A stretch of DNA of 64,000 nucleotides from Larkinella arboricola (lineage in GTDB: Bacteria > Bacteroidota > Bacteroidia > Cytophagales > Spirosomataceae), in contig NZ_QLMC01000003.1 in the NCBI RefSeq assembly GCF_003259745.1, positions 806,001-870,000 of the forward strand. Reading direction: 5' to 3'. This document shows positions 33,893-42,374 of the stretch, piece after piece. The notes beneath the pieces are model-generated. The model was not told where the DNA came from, did not search any database, and saw only the letters and a program-made list of their open reading frames with translations. Each line of letters starts with the position of its first letter. The stretch's first letter is position 1. Both the position numbers and the translations under genes were made by a program.

Positions 33893-35365
33893 ATGTTGAA
33901 AACTACTACGGCCTTTCTGATCTTTGCGTTTAAATTATTGCTGATGACCACTGCCTACAGCCAGGATTTATCCTTCTCCAAGCAACTTTTCGACACGTAC
34001 GACACCTACCGCGAAAGCGCCCTGACGCACCGCCGTTTCAAGCAAATTGACATTCTGCCACTGATCGACCAGCTAAAAACTGACAGCCGGTTTGAAGTCA
34101 CCACCGTGGGTGAATCCGTCGAAAAACGGCCCATTCAGATGATTAAGGTCGGTAGCGGTCCGCGCAAAGTGTTGCTGTGGTCGCAGATGCACGGCGACGA
34201 ACCCTCGGCCACGATGGCACTTTTCGACATTTTCAACCTGCTCCGCACCGACGGCCCGTTTGAGGATTTCAAGAAGCAGTTACTGGCCGAAACCACGTTG
34301 TATTTTGTGCCGATGCTGAACCCCGACGGGGCCGAACGGTATCAGCGCCGGAATGCGCTGGACATCGACCTGAACCGCGATGCCCTCCGGCTTCAATCGC
34401 CTGAATCCCGCATTCTGAAAGGGTTGCAGCAATCGCTCAAGCCGGATTTTGGCTTTAACCTCCACGACCAGGGTACGCGCTACAGCGCCGGCCCCACGCC
34501 CAAGCAGGCCACGATTTCGTTTCTGGCGACGGCCTACGACGAAGCCCGGAACATTAATCCGGTGCGCGAACGGTCCATGCAGTTGATTGTGGGCATGAAC
34601 CGGGTATTGCAGCAATACATTCCGGGCGGAGTGGGGCGGTTTTCCGACGAGTTTGAACCCCGGGCATTCGGCGACAACATCCAGAAGTGGGGCACCACGC
34701 TGATTCTGATCGAATCGGGGGGTTATCCCAACGATCCCGAAAAACAGTTTATCCGAAAACTGAATTATGTCGCCATTCTGTCGGGCCTTCAAGCCATTGC
34801 GACCGATGCGTACAAGACCGAATCCCGGTCGGAGTACAACACGATTCCCGAAAACGAACGGTATTTGTTTGATGTGCTGATTCGGAACGCGCAGATCATG
34901 CGTGGAGGCAAACCCATTACGGTAGACCTCGGTATTAATCGGTACGAAGTCAATGTCGGCAACGCGGCCACATTTGGTTATCGCAGTGTAATCGACGATT
35001 TCGGTGACTTATCCACATTTTTTGGCATCGAAGAAATCGACGCGACGGGCCTGACGCTGGCCCCCGGCAAGATTCACCCGCAACCCCTCCGCTCGCTGGC
35101 GGATTTAAAGAAATACAAACTGGATTCGCTGGTGCAGCAGGGCGTAACGACGTTCCGGCTGGCTACGCCGTCGCGGGCCACTACGCACCTGTCACCGATT
35201 CACCTGCTCCAGCCCACGACCACGGCGGTGCGGCCCGTGCAAACCGGCCGGATTCCCACCTTCGTGCTGCGCCGGGGCAATCAGCTACGCTACGTATTCG
35301 TGAACGGTTTTTGGTATGATGTAAACACCGGCGAAAATAAGCTGGCCACGGGTGTGATCGAATGA
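33893..35365 (+). CDS. M14 family zinc carboxypeptidase
   Basis: The 490-residue exported protein has a signal peptide ending near TAYSQ (residue 24). The M14 metal site is His100 and Glu103 in SQMHGDEPSAT, with the third ligand in FNLHDQGTRY near 196. LNPDGAERYQRRNALDIDLNRD is the substrate-binding signature and LIESGGYPNDPEKQF carries the catalytic Glu. A roughly 150-residue C-terminal part follows the peptidase domain. Likely a periplasmic peptidase acting on peptides or cell-wall fragments. It starts 45 bases after crcB. Confidence 0.9.
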   Translation: MLKTTTAFLIFAFKLLLMTTAYSQDLSFSKQLFDTYDTYRESALTHRRFKQIDILPLIDQLKTDSRFEVTTVGESVEKRPIQMIKVGSGPRKVLLWSQMHGDEPSATMALFDIFNLLRTDGPFEDFKKQLLAETTLYFVPMLNPDGAERYQRRNALDIDLNRDALRLQSPESRILKGLQQSLKPDFGFNLHDQGTRYSAGPTPKQATISFLATAYDEARNINPVRERSMQLIVGMNRVLQQYIPGGVGRFSDEFEPRAFGDNIQKWGTTLILIESGGYPNDPEKQFIRKLNYVAILSGLQAIATDAYKTESRSEYNTIPENERYLFDVLIRNAQIMRGGKPITVDLGINRYEVNVGNAATFGYRSVIDDFGDLSTFFGIEEIDATGLTLAPGKIHPQPLRSLADLKKYKLDSLVQQGVTTFRLATPSRATTHLSPIHLLQPTTTAVRPVQTGRIPTFVLRRGNQLRYVFVNGFWYDVNTGENKLATGVIE

Positions 35366-35371
35366 GTTGAC

Positions 35372-36217
35372 TTATTTATCCGAAACCGGGTACAGCATCC
35401 GAAGGGCGTTAAAAACCGCCTGATGGGTAATGGTGGCGTGGTCTTCGTTGGGCAAATAATCGAAGTGGATTGTCAGGTTTTTGTTCTTTGCGGTTTTCAG
35501 TTTCTCAACCAGCAGGTTGGCATCGACTTCCATCACGTGCGGTATTGTGCTGGGGGCGAGTCCTTCTTTGCCCACGCCGATGTAAATGCCGGTTTGTTGA
35601 AAAAAACTTTCCTGTAAAACAGCCGGTTTTTGATGTAACAACGAACCATTATCCCACCACAAACTTGGGCTGATAATGATGTAGTTGTTGAACAGATGCG
35701 GTTTTTTGAACAGAATTTCGGTCGCTAAAAGTCCGCCCAGCGACTGCCCGATAATTGTTTTCGATCCCGTTGTACGGTATTTCTTTTCAATAAACGGCTG
35801 CAATTCATTTTCGATAAAAGCGATAAACTTTTGCGACTGCCCCGTGGTCGGAAACCGTTTCCGGTCGTCTTCCAGCGTGGTCGGATACGTAAAATCCCGT
35901 CTTCGATCCACATTCGCAATACCGACGACGATGGATTTCGGCACCCGGTTAATCCAGGAGAAATTATTGAACTGCACCAGCCCGACAATGTGGATAAAAT
36001 CCTCATCCGCCGAACCATCCAGCAAATAAATCACCGGGTACCGAACGGTATCATTCTGGCTATAACCGTCGGGCAGATAGATATTTAAAATCCGATTCTC
36101 CGCTAATTGCTTCGACGGGATTTCGTCGATGACACCCAAAACAAAGGGTTTGCCGGGCTGGCTAAAGGTGGACTTCGTGGTGAATAATACGCAAAAAACC
36201 GCCAGAAGTATTTTCAT
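35372..36217 (-). CDS. Exported alpha/beta hydrolase, esterase D/Fes type
   Basis: The 281-residue protein has a signal peptide (MKILLAVFCVLFTTKSTFSQ). YPVIYLLDGSADEDF and the nucleophile elbow IIGQSLGGLLATEIL (Ser near residue 150) place it in the esterase D / IroE-like family, whose members cleave siderophore or S-formylglutathione esters. LPNEDHATITHQAV carries the catalytic His. The specific substrate is unknown. The frame is open 4 codons upstream (ATG 36229), equally possible. It is the last gene of the long leftward accessory run. Confidence 0.88.
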   Translation of the reverse strand: MKILLAVFCVLFTTKSTFSQPGKPFVLGVIDEIPSKQLAENRILNIYLPDGYSQNDTVRYPVIYLLDGSADEDFIHIVGLVQFNNFSWINRVPKSIVVGIANVDRRRDFTYPTTLEDDRKRFPTTGQSQKFIAFIENELQPFIEKKYRTTGSKTIIGQSLGGLLATEILFKKPHLFNNYIIISPSLWWDNGSLLHQKPAVLQESFFQQTGIYIGVGKEGLAPSTIPHVMEVDANLLVEKLKTAKNKNLTIHFDYLPNEDHATITHQAVFNALRMLYPVSDK

Positions 36218-36292
36218 GGATAGTCGCATTTAGGACGTAAGGAGGTTCAGTCAGGCAGCGGGTATTTGTGATACCGGATAAGCGATCTGCTC

Positions 36293-36924
36293 TCAATGAA
36301 ATTGCCTTTTCAATTCTACATCGTCCTCCGTCAGCAAATCAGCTACGGTTTTCCCTTCCCCATTGGGAATCGTTTGGTCAGCACCGGCCTGAAGCAGCAG
36401 GTGGACACATTCCGCGTAGTCTGGTACGTTGGCGTTATCCGTACTTTTCAACCCGTGAACAGCCCAGAAAAGCGGATTGGCCTTAAAATCGATGCATCGC
36501 TTATTGATTTCGGCTCCGGCCTGGATCAGCCGCCGCACCACGGCTGGTCGTCCGCACCACGCAGCCCAGTGCAATGCCGTACCGCCGTGACAACCTGGAT
36601 GATTGACGCTGGCACCGTTGTCGATGTACAAAGTAGCCACCTGATCAGCATGCAGACTAGCAGCGGCAACCAGTGGACTATCCTGTTTTTCGATCAGGCC
36701 GTTGCCATCAATGTGCGCCCCGTACTCCAGAAATACCGTTGCCAGTTCAACGGCTTTTTCTTCCGTATAATCTTTCGAAACACGCCGTCACAAATCCGAT
36801 GCAGCGGGTGCGCTTTCGTCGTGTTCACGTCATCGTAGGGAATGCCTTCATTGGCTAATCCCGGATGAGCGGAAAGCGCCTGCCTGATGCCGTTGACATC
36901 GTAGGTAGTGAGGATATTTATCAT
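36293..36924 (-). pseudogene. Ankyrin repeat protein gene, frameshifted
   Basis: The gene starts at ATG 36924 (MINILTTYDVNGIRQALSAH) and reads correctly through HPLHRICDGVFR. Near 36773-36775 the frame shifts: inserting one base (A after CGAAA on the coding strand) restores DYTEEKAVELATVFLEYGAHIDGN, then LVAAASLHADQVATLYIDNG and ankyrin repeats GGTALHWAAWCGRPAVVRRLI and CVHLLLQAGADQTIPNGEGK to the stop at 36293. Both halves match an ankyrin protein of about 210 residues. The rest of the frame is intact, so this is either a recent mutation or a sequencing or assembly error in a short homopolymer. Confidence 0.8.
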
Positions 36925-37104
36925 GGTGAAGGTCTCTTTTCGTTCCGTTGCCGCTCGCGTGTCACCCTTTCCGGCTATGCTCCCAATCGTCCCTTTGCTA
37001 CTGCTTCCAGCAACCCGTTCCATTGGTCAACCCAGGTGTTATTCCTGATTCTCGGTAGCGTCTGCCAACGATTACTCGCCTAAAAAATCGGGTGGATAGA
37101 GTTT

Positions 37105-37572
37105 CTAACCGTATTTTTCAGCGGTTGCTTTTAATTGCTCCAGTTCTTCCGGACCTAATTCCGGAGGGGATAAAAAAGTGTCGGCTGCAACCGGTTTTCC
37201 AATCTCCTGAAAAAAAGCATCCAACCCGGCCGGAATGACGGTACATAACAGATGGGCAACGGTATCGCTCTTGTTTTTAAAGCTATGAACTTCACCACCC
37301 GGGGGAATGGTAATAAAAGAGCCTTTTGTTGCGGTATATGGGCCGCTTTCCATTTTAAATTCGATTTCACCGTCCACGACGTAGAACATCTCCTGCATGT
37401 CCTTATGCGCATGAGGACCCGGTCCACCACCGGGTGGAACCAGCATGTCAATAACCGCATATTTCCCTTCGGTCTCTTTGCCCGAAATGAGAATCCGATA
37501 TGTATCGCCGACCACGGAAAGACGTTGTCCTTCTTCGTTGTCAAGGGTGGTAATTTGCTTGCCGGTTGCCAT
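37105..37572 (-). CDS. Cupin domain-containing protein
   Basis: The 155-residue single-domain cupin has both cupin motifs: PPGGGPGPHAHKDMQEMFYVVDGEIEF (two His and a Glu metal ligand set, about 47-73) and ITIPPGGEVHSFKNKSD with the fourth His near 96. No signal peptide. It may bind a metal and a small ligand; specific role unknown. It is one of a run of small leftward genes with separate spacing, so an operon is not certain. Confidence 0.88.
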   Translation of the reverse strand: MATGKQITTLDNEEGQRLSVVGDTYRILISGKETEGKYAVIDMLVPPGGGPGPHAHKDMQEMFYVVDGEIEFKMESGPYTATKGSFITIPPGGEVHSFKNKSDTVAHLLCTVIPAGLDAFFQEIGKPVAADTFLSPPELGPEELEQLKATAEKYG

Positions 37573-37668
37573 GATGATCGAATGGGGGTTTAGGTAAACG
37601 GTTGCCGGATCATTTCCACGGTTGGTGAAAACACCGGACGTAAAAGCAAATTTCTATTGTTTTGATTT

Positions 37669-38034
37669 TTAAGCGGTTCGCAGGATCTTCTCCATCTTCC
37701 GGCCTTTCGCTAGTTCGTCGACTAACTTGTCTAAATACCGTACGTGTTTCGTTAACGGATTTTCAATGTCCTCCACCCGGTAGCCGCAAATGGCGCCGGT
37801 GATCAAACCGGCGTTGGGGTTCAGACTCGCACTTTCGAAAAAGGTTTCAAACGTCGCTTTTTCGTCGATGAATTGTTGCAATGTCCGGTCGTCAAAACCG
37901 GTCAGCCATTCGATCACCTGATGCAGTTCCTCTTTGGTCCGGCCTTTCCGTTCCACTTTGGTGACATAGTGCGGATACACCGAAGCGAAGGTCATTCTTG
38001 CGATCCGCTCATCGTGTTCGGGCGTTGTTTTCAT
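37669..38034 (-). CDS. DUF2200 family protein
   Basis: The 121-residue protein reads MKTTPEHDERIARMTFASVY and then PHYVTKVERKGRTKEELHQVIEWLTGF, which is the DUF2200 signature. The remaining part (AGLITGAICGYRVEDIENPL, then MRK-like basic tail) is normal for the family. Function unknown. The frame is open 30 codons further upstream, overlapping the next gene, but the DUF2200 consensus begins at this Met. Confidence 0.85.
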   Translation of the reverse strand: MKTTPEHDERIARMTFASVYPHYVTKVERKGRTKEELHQVIEWLTGFDDRTLQQFIDEKATFETFFESASLNPNAGLITGAICGYRVEDIENPLTKHVRYLDKLVDELAKGRKMEKILRTA

Positions 38035-38071
38035 ACCAGCGGTTTTAAGGTAAATGTAGGATTTATTTCCC

Positions 38072-38665
38072 TTAACCGCCCATTGTCCCGGTCTTAACTT
38101 CGCCCGCCCGCTTGTAATAGGCAATAATTACTCCGCTGGGTGTAACAACGCTTTCTGACAACGTAAAGGCTGCCGGAATCGGGCCATTGCCGAACAATTT
38201 TTTCCCCTTACCAAGCGTCAGGGGGTAAATCTTGAGCCTGAGTTCGTCCACTAAATCATTCTCAAGTAACAACTGAATAAGCTGACTGCTGCCCCAAACA
38301 TGAATGTCAGCACCGTCCGACTGTTTGATCGTTTTGATTTCTGCCAAACTTTCGAGGAAAACGGAGTTTTTCCAATCGGACGTTTTCATCGTTGTGGACA
38401 TGACATATTTTGTCCCTTCATTAATCCCCGGCCATACATTTTCATGTTTTGGCCAGTAGTCGGCCCATATCTCAAAGGTCTTTCGGCCCAAAAGGTAATC
38501 GGCCGGTTGCATCTCTTTTTGCACGATCTTACCACTAACTTCGTCACTGTAAGGGGCAACCCAACCGCCATAGTTGAAACCGCCTGATGGATCTTCCTCA
38601 GGCCCGCCAGGTGCCTGCATGACGCCATCCAAGGTAATCATTGATAAAACAATTATTTTTCTCAT
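38072..38665 (-). CDS. Dihydrofolate reductase family protein (RibD C-terminal-like)
   Basis: The 197-residue protein starts MRKIIVLSMITLDGVMQAPGG, typical of the RibD C-terminal/YwjB-like DHFR superfamily, and has YLLGRKTFEIWADYW and HVWGSSQLIQLLLENDLVDEL, both conserved in this group. It is an NADPH-dependent reductase fold; true folate reduction is unlikely. In-frame at its end is a short non-conserved tail. It is leftward, upstream of DUF2200. Confidence 0.88.
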   Translation of the reverse strand: MRKIIVLSMITLDGVMQAPGGPEEDPSGGFNYGGWVAPYSDEVSGKIVQKEMQPADYLLGRKTFEIWADYWPKHENVWPGINEGTKYVMSTTMKTSDWKNSVFLESLAEIKTIKQSDGADIHVWGSSQLIQLLLENDLVDELRLKIYPLTLGKGKKLFGNGPIPAAFTLSESVVTPSGVIIAYYKRAGEVKTGTMGG

Positions 38666-38850
38666 CGTAGTCAGGGTTTCTGTACGCTACAAATCTCGCC
38701 AACAAATACGGTGTCAGGGCTGTGTGAATGCGACAATTCGGGTAGCCGAATGCGACACCCTTTCACCGCTGGAAGCCGGTTTTCGCGTACTTATCAGCCG
38801 ATTACGAGGACGGGGCGGAAGCTATGGGGATGGATTACTTCACAAGCCGT
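38666..38850. other. Non-coding stretch with a spaced direct repeat
   Basis: No gene is supported. GAATGCGACA occurs twice, at 38726-38735 and 38748-38757 (22-base period). The stretch adjoins the broken oxalate decarboxylase and could be the scar of a mobile element end; nothing confirms this. Confidence 0.35.
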
Positions 38851-39067
38851 TTAGTGGTCCGGAAGCTGGTTTACCAGTTCATCGAAAACATGAAAGTTCC
38901 CTTTCAGAATATCCTTTGGGGTTTTGGCGATCCATTCGCCGAGGTCAATCGATTGGTAATGCCCACTGTTAAATCCGATCAGTAGTTGCAATACGGTATT
39001 GCCGGTGTTCCTGATGTAATGCCCCGTAGGAACGTAGTCGACATCGCCGGATTCGTACGGATCAATG
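38851..39067 (-). pseudogene. C-terminal remnant of an oxalate decarboxylase-type bicupin
   Basis: Leftward translation gives IDPYESGDVDYVPTGHYIRN, then TGNTVLQLLIGFNSGHYQSI and DLGEWIAKTPKDILKGNF, ending VFDELVNQLPDH and a stop. This matches the end of the second cupin of OxdC-type oxalate decarboxylases (GDVGYVP, GHYVEN, HYADVSLNQWLA pattern). No start codon and no N-terminal cupin exist: the upstream sequence is the stop region of the alpha/beta hydrolase gene. About 70 of the usual roughly 380 residues remain. Confidence 0.72.
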
Positions 39068-39078
39068 ACTTATGGTTT

Positions 39079-39852
39079 TTATCGACATCCTTTACTGGCA
39101 GCGATAATCAGGTCGGCAGCTTCTTTGGGGTGCGTTATAAAAACGCAGTGGCTGGCGCCGTCAATTTCCACGGTTTTCCGGGTATTGGCGCGTTTGGCGT
39201 ATAACCGTTCCAGGTCCGGGTTGATGATTTTATCGGCTTTGGCCACCATGTACCAGACCGGTTTCGTTTTCCAGGCCGGATTTTTGATAATCGCGTGGAA
39301 AATGCTGTCGGCGGTGGGTGGTTGGGATACGGCCATGAACCGGGCCTGTTGAGCCGGTACGCCCCCGGCAAAGTCGTCCGGGAATTTTGCGGGGTCAATA
39401 TAGTCGAACCCGTCCTTTCCTTTGATCAGGGATTTGTAGGCCGACGGATATTTTTTCCCATTATCCGCTTCTGATTCACCCTCATCCGGTGCATGGGCAG
39501 CCAGATACACCAGCCCTTTTACCTTGGCGTTGTTGCCCGCTTTCGTAATGACGGCTCCGCCGTAGCTATGACCCACCAGAATACAGGGGCCATCCTGCTG
39601 ATCGATGATCCGGTTCACCGCTTTCACATCGTCCTCATACGACAACAGGGCGTGTTGGGTGACCGCTACCTTATAGCCTTGCCGGGTGAGAATATCGAAG
39701 ATGCCCTGCCAGCCCGACCCGTCCACAAAAGCGCCATGCACGAGGACAATGTTCCTGACCGGCCGGGTTTCCTGCCCGAACGACCGGCTGGAAATCATCC
39801 CTAAAACAAGAACAAGCAGAGCTGTCAGCGGTTGAAGGAGTAAGGTCTTCAT
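39079..39852 (-). CDS. Exported alpha/beta hydrolase
   Basis: The 257-residue protein has a signal peptide (hydrophobic residues 4-22, cleaved near SFGQ). The fold is the EstC/salicylate esterase-like alpha/beta hydrolase: NIVLVHGAFVDGSGWQGIF, then the nucleophile elbow CILVGHSYGGAVITKAG (Ser near 98), and IDGASHCVFITHPKEAADLI with the catalytic His near the end. Substrate unknown. Its stop codon is 11 bases from an oxalate decarboxylase remnant. Confidence 0.9.
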   Translation of the reverse strand: MKTLLLQPLTALLVLVLGMISSRSFGQETRPVRNIVLVHGAFVDGSGWQGIFDILTRQGYKVAVTQHALLSYEDDVKAVNRIIDQQDGPCILVGHSYGGAVITKAGNNAKVKGLVYLAAHAPDEGESEADNGKKYPSAYKSLIKGKDGFDYIDPAKFPDDFAGGVPAQQARFMAVSQPPTADSIFHAIIKNPAWKTKPVWYMVAKADKIINPDLERLYAKRANTRKTVEIDGASHCVFITHPKEAADLIIAASKGCR

Positions 39853-39953
39853 GGGCTTTAGGTTTAAACGTCCGGATTTCTGTCAATAAAATGGTTTGAA
39901 GGGGTAAGGGGTGTTGGGGATGGGTTTACCAATACGCTGTTATGCACTAACGG

Positions 39954-40433
39954 TTAATGCTTAGGAAGCCAGCCTTTGTTGATGTTGGTTATTAAATCTT
40001 CAATGTGCTGCGAATGGTCAACTTCGGTCAAGTTTGCGACTAAAACTGTATCAATCAATACATCGTTATAGGATGCAACCGATGTGATATACCAAAAGCC
40101 TTCTTCGAAGTCGTGATGCCAGTTGGTCATTAACACATCGTCTTCTGTTGTCATCCACGAAGGTAATTTTTGTTCAAATACTTTAAGCTCAACCAATGTC
40201 TCATCAAAAATATCTTCGACAATACTGCATGCTTTTCCTGTTGCACACATATATAGAACATCCTTTTTTATGCATAAGCTTGCAAACGTCAGAAGAAGCG
40301 GGTTATTAGCATTGTCTTCAATAACAAAGGCGGCCCAGTTGTTAAGATCAACGCTCTCGAAATCTGAAAGATCCTCTCGAATATCGAGATAAACCACCCT
40401 TCGATTATTAACAGGCTCAAAATATTTAAGCAT
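39954..40433 (-). CDS. Hypothetical protein, AT-rich
   Basis: The 159-residue soluble acidic protein (MLKYFEPVNNRRVVYLDIRE) has alternating strands such as WAAFVIEDNANNPLLLTFASL and VLYMCATGKACSIVEDIFDE. It resembles small uncharacterised proteins of Bacteroidota and Proteobacteria (possibly the DUF7684 group), but the assignment is from memory and weak. Codon use is visibly more AT-rich than in neighbours to the right and left. No signal peptide. Confidence 0.65.
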   Translation of the reverse strand: MLKYFEPVNNRRVVYLDIREDLSDFESVDLNNWAAFVIEDNANNPLLLTFASLCIKKDVLYMCATGKACSIVEDIFDETLVELKVFEQKLPSWMTTEDDVLMTNWHHDFEEGFWYITSVASYNDVLIDTVLVANLTEVDHSQHIEDLITNINKGWLPKH

Positions 40434-40570
40434 ACAACTTACGTATAACGTTTTTCACTTGCATCGGGCGGAGAATCAAAAGATAAAAAGCCGTAAAGTT
40501 CAATTAAAAAAATACTGTTGAATTTTACACGTCAGCTTGATTGGCAAAACCGATACTAGCAGTTCGGTAG

Positions 40571-41293
40571 CTAGTTAAAGCTTAACCGTTCTGCCCATTT
40601 TAATTCGACGGGTAATTCTACGTTTGAAAATTCAATATGGATAACCCGTCTTTTTTTATGATTAGTTGTTCTACTGGAACTATGCAAGGTCAATGGCTTC
40701 ATTAGCATAAGTCCGCCTTGTTTAACAGAGCAAATGGTTTCAGTTTCGTAGCTCCAATCAATGGTTTCCGGTCTATAGATTTTCTTCAAGTGGGATTTCG
40801 GAATAACGCGTAAGGCACCATTGTTTTCGTCGGTATCATCAAGATGGATTCTGATTGTCGTTATGTTTTCTAAAATCTCTGTCGGTGGTTGAACGGCAAA
40901 TTGGTTTTGTTTTATCGTCCAGGGCCCGAATCTATCCAGTTCGTGTTTCCTGTCTACCGATATTGTTAAGTCCTGATGGTAGGGGACGTACCAATTCGAA
41001 GAGGCCGGTTTGTCAAAATAAATACTTTTAACCAAAAAGAAATTACTGCCCATTATTTCATCTATAAGCATTTTGAGCTTATCGTTGAAAATCAAATTAA
41101 TTATTAATGGAATTTCTTTTAAAAATTGCCGGATAGCAAACAAGTCAGCCATTTTCTTGAACGTGTCCTTTGAAGTATCCGCTTCGTTAATAGCTTGCAG
41201 GATATTTTGCACTTCGTCAATTGAATAAATGTTATCAATGACCGAAAACCCCTTTTCTAGAAGTTCCTGTCTATGTATTTCAATGTTATTCAT
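40571..41293 (-). CDS. Phytanoyl-CoA dioxygenase (PhyH) family protein
   Basis: The 240-residue protein is an Fe(II)/2-oxoglutarate-dependent oxygenase. It starts MNNIEIHRQELLEKGFSVID, has the metal-binding HxD (YHQDLTISVD) near residue 106, and the distal His and 2-oxoglutarate Arg in MLMKPLTLHSSSRTTNHKKRRV near 200-221. Substrate unknown; relatives hydroxylate small molecules in secondary metabolism or osmolyte synthesis. The frame extends 20 codons upstream; ATG 41293 matches the family start. AT-rich codon use. Confidence 0.85.
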   Translation of the reverse strand: MNNIEIHRQELLEKGFSVIDNIYSIDEVQNILQAINEADTSKDTFKKMADLFAIRQFLKEIPLIINLIFNDKLKMLIDEIMGSNFFLVKSIYFDKPASSNWYVPYHQDLTISVDRKHELDRFGPWTIKQNQFAVQPPTEILENITTIRIHLDDTDENNGALRVIPKSHLKKIYRPETIDWSYETETICSVKQGGLMLMKPLTLHSSSRTTNHKKRRVIHIEFSNVELPVELKWAERLSFN

Positions 41294-41530
41294 GGTATAG
41301 ATGGGTAACTTTTTCGAGGTGTAGTCGGGACAATATGAAGGCAAAATCCACATATACGACTAAAATTAAATTCCACATTTCATCTATTTTATTGCAAAAC
41401 CATTGATTTATTTTCATCTTTTATATTTTTCATTTTAAATTTACCGATATACATTTCAAATTGCCTTTTAATCATTTGGTCAATATTAGCGAAAGTAAAA
41501 ATCCATTACCCTATTTTACTCATTTCAATA

Positions 41531-42070
41531 CTAATCCTTCCCTTCGTGGTTTATGTCAAGTTCTCCAATGTTGTTTTCAATTACCGGTTCAACATCAAAT
41601 GTTATAGGGATATTATTGGGCTTGCCCAGTAGATTTGTTCCTTTACAAAATCTATTATTATTAATTATAACATCGCTTTCATACCAACAATCAAAGAAAT
41701 TCACAAAACCATTAAAACCATTGTTTGTTATGATAACGGCATTCCCCGCCTTATTATGTCCACCTGCTTGAAAATCTAAGTAGCTATCAAAAGTGCAATT
41801 ATCAATTGTAAGTCCTCCTGAAAAGTAAGTAAAAACAAATTGACAGTTTTTAAAATGGCAGTTTATCAACCTTACAGGATTGTTAAATTGAGTAACGCTT
41901 CCAGAGAAATTTTCTATAATAGAGTTTTCAAATACAACATCTTTGTCCCATATACCATTTGTTTCAAGTTTCAATTCTCCGTCAACATAAACATCAATTA
42001 ACGGTTGTCCGCCTTTTAGTAAGCCGGTCGCTCTTTCTGTCGTAATATTCTGTTTCGGTTGCGTCGTCAT
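41531..42070 (-). CDS. Hypothetical beta-helix-like protein, AT-rich
   Basis: The 179-residue soluble protein has short Cys/Phe/Asn-rich repeats (LINCHFKNCQFVF, LTIDNCTFDSYLDF, VIINNNRF) that read like rungs of a right-handed beta helix or a pentapeptide-type solenoid. No signal peptide or enzyme motif. The gene is strongly AT-rich compared with the flanking TonB receptor gene and was probably acquired by transfer. Function unknown. Confidence 0.6.
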   Translation of the reverse strand: MTTQPKQNITTERATGLLKGGQPLIDVYVDGELKLETNGIWDKDVVFENSIIENFSGSVTQFNNPVRLINCHFKNCQFVFTYFSGGLTIDNCTFDSYLDFQAGGHNKAGNAVIITNNGFNGFVNFFDCWYESDVIINNNRFCKGTNLLGKPNNIPITFDVEPVIENNIGELDINHEGKD

Positions 42071-42374
42071 ATTATTACCGCATAATTCCTAAATATGCGG
42101 AAGCTTTGTCGAATTTAAACATCTGTTTGTATTATTGAAATAATATGCAGTGTTCTATTTACTCTTTTTAACTTCTCCATTTATACCGAAAGCCTAATCA
42201 TCCTGCTTCACTTGATAGAACAGGCTTCGGCTAGTTTCAAGAGTACGGTTACTAATCAGCCAGAAAATCACGCCCTCCCACCCTTTCCAAATCACAACGC
42301 TCTCATAATCTTCCCGTAACACTGGGGTAATATAGCCAATCTACTTTTGGGTCGTCAAATAACGACACCAAACC
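42071..42374. other. 304-base intergenic region with a possible ORF remnant
   Basis: Leftward, from about 42338 to the stop at 42194-42196, the sequence reads TPVLREDYESVVIWKGWEGV then IFWLISNRTLETSRSLFYQV. This looks protein-like but lacks a start codon, with a TAG a few codons upstream. A TACTTTTG at 42343-42350 could be the -7 element of the receptor promoter, although no -33 element was seen. Confidence 0.35.

Noticed and set aside
35372-42070. Defence island or biosynthetic cluster in the leftward accessory run
   Set aside because: The genes are unrelated small enzymes (esterase, cupin, DUF2200, DHFR-like, hydrolase, PhyH) without nuclease, toxin, carrier-protein or transporter partners; no coherent pathway is visible.
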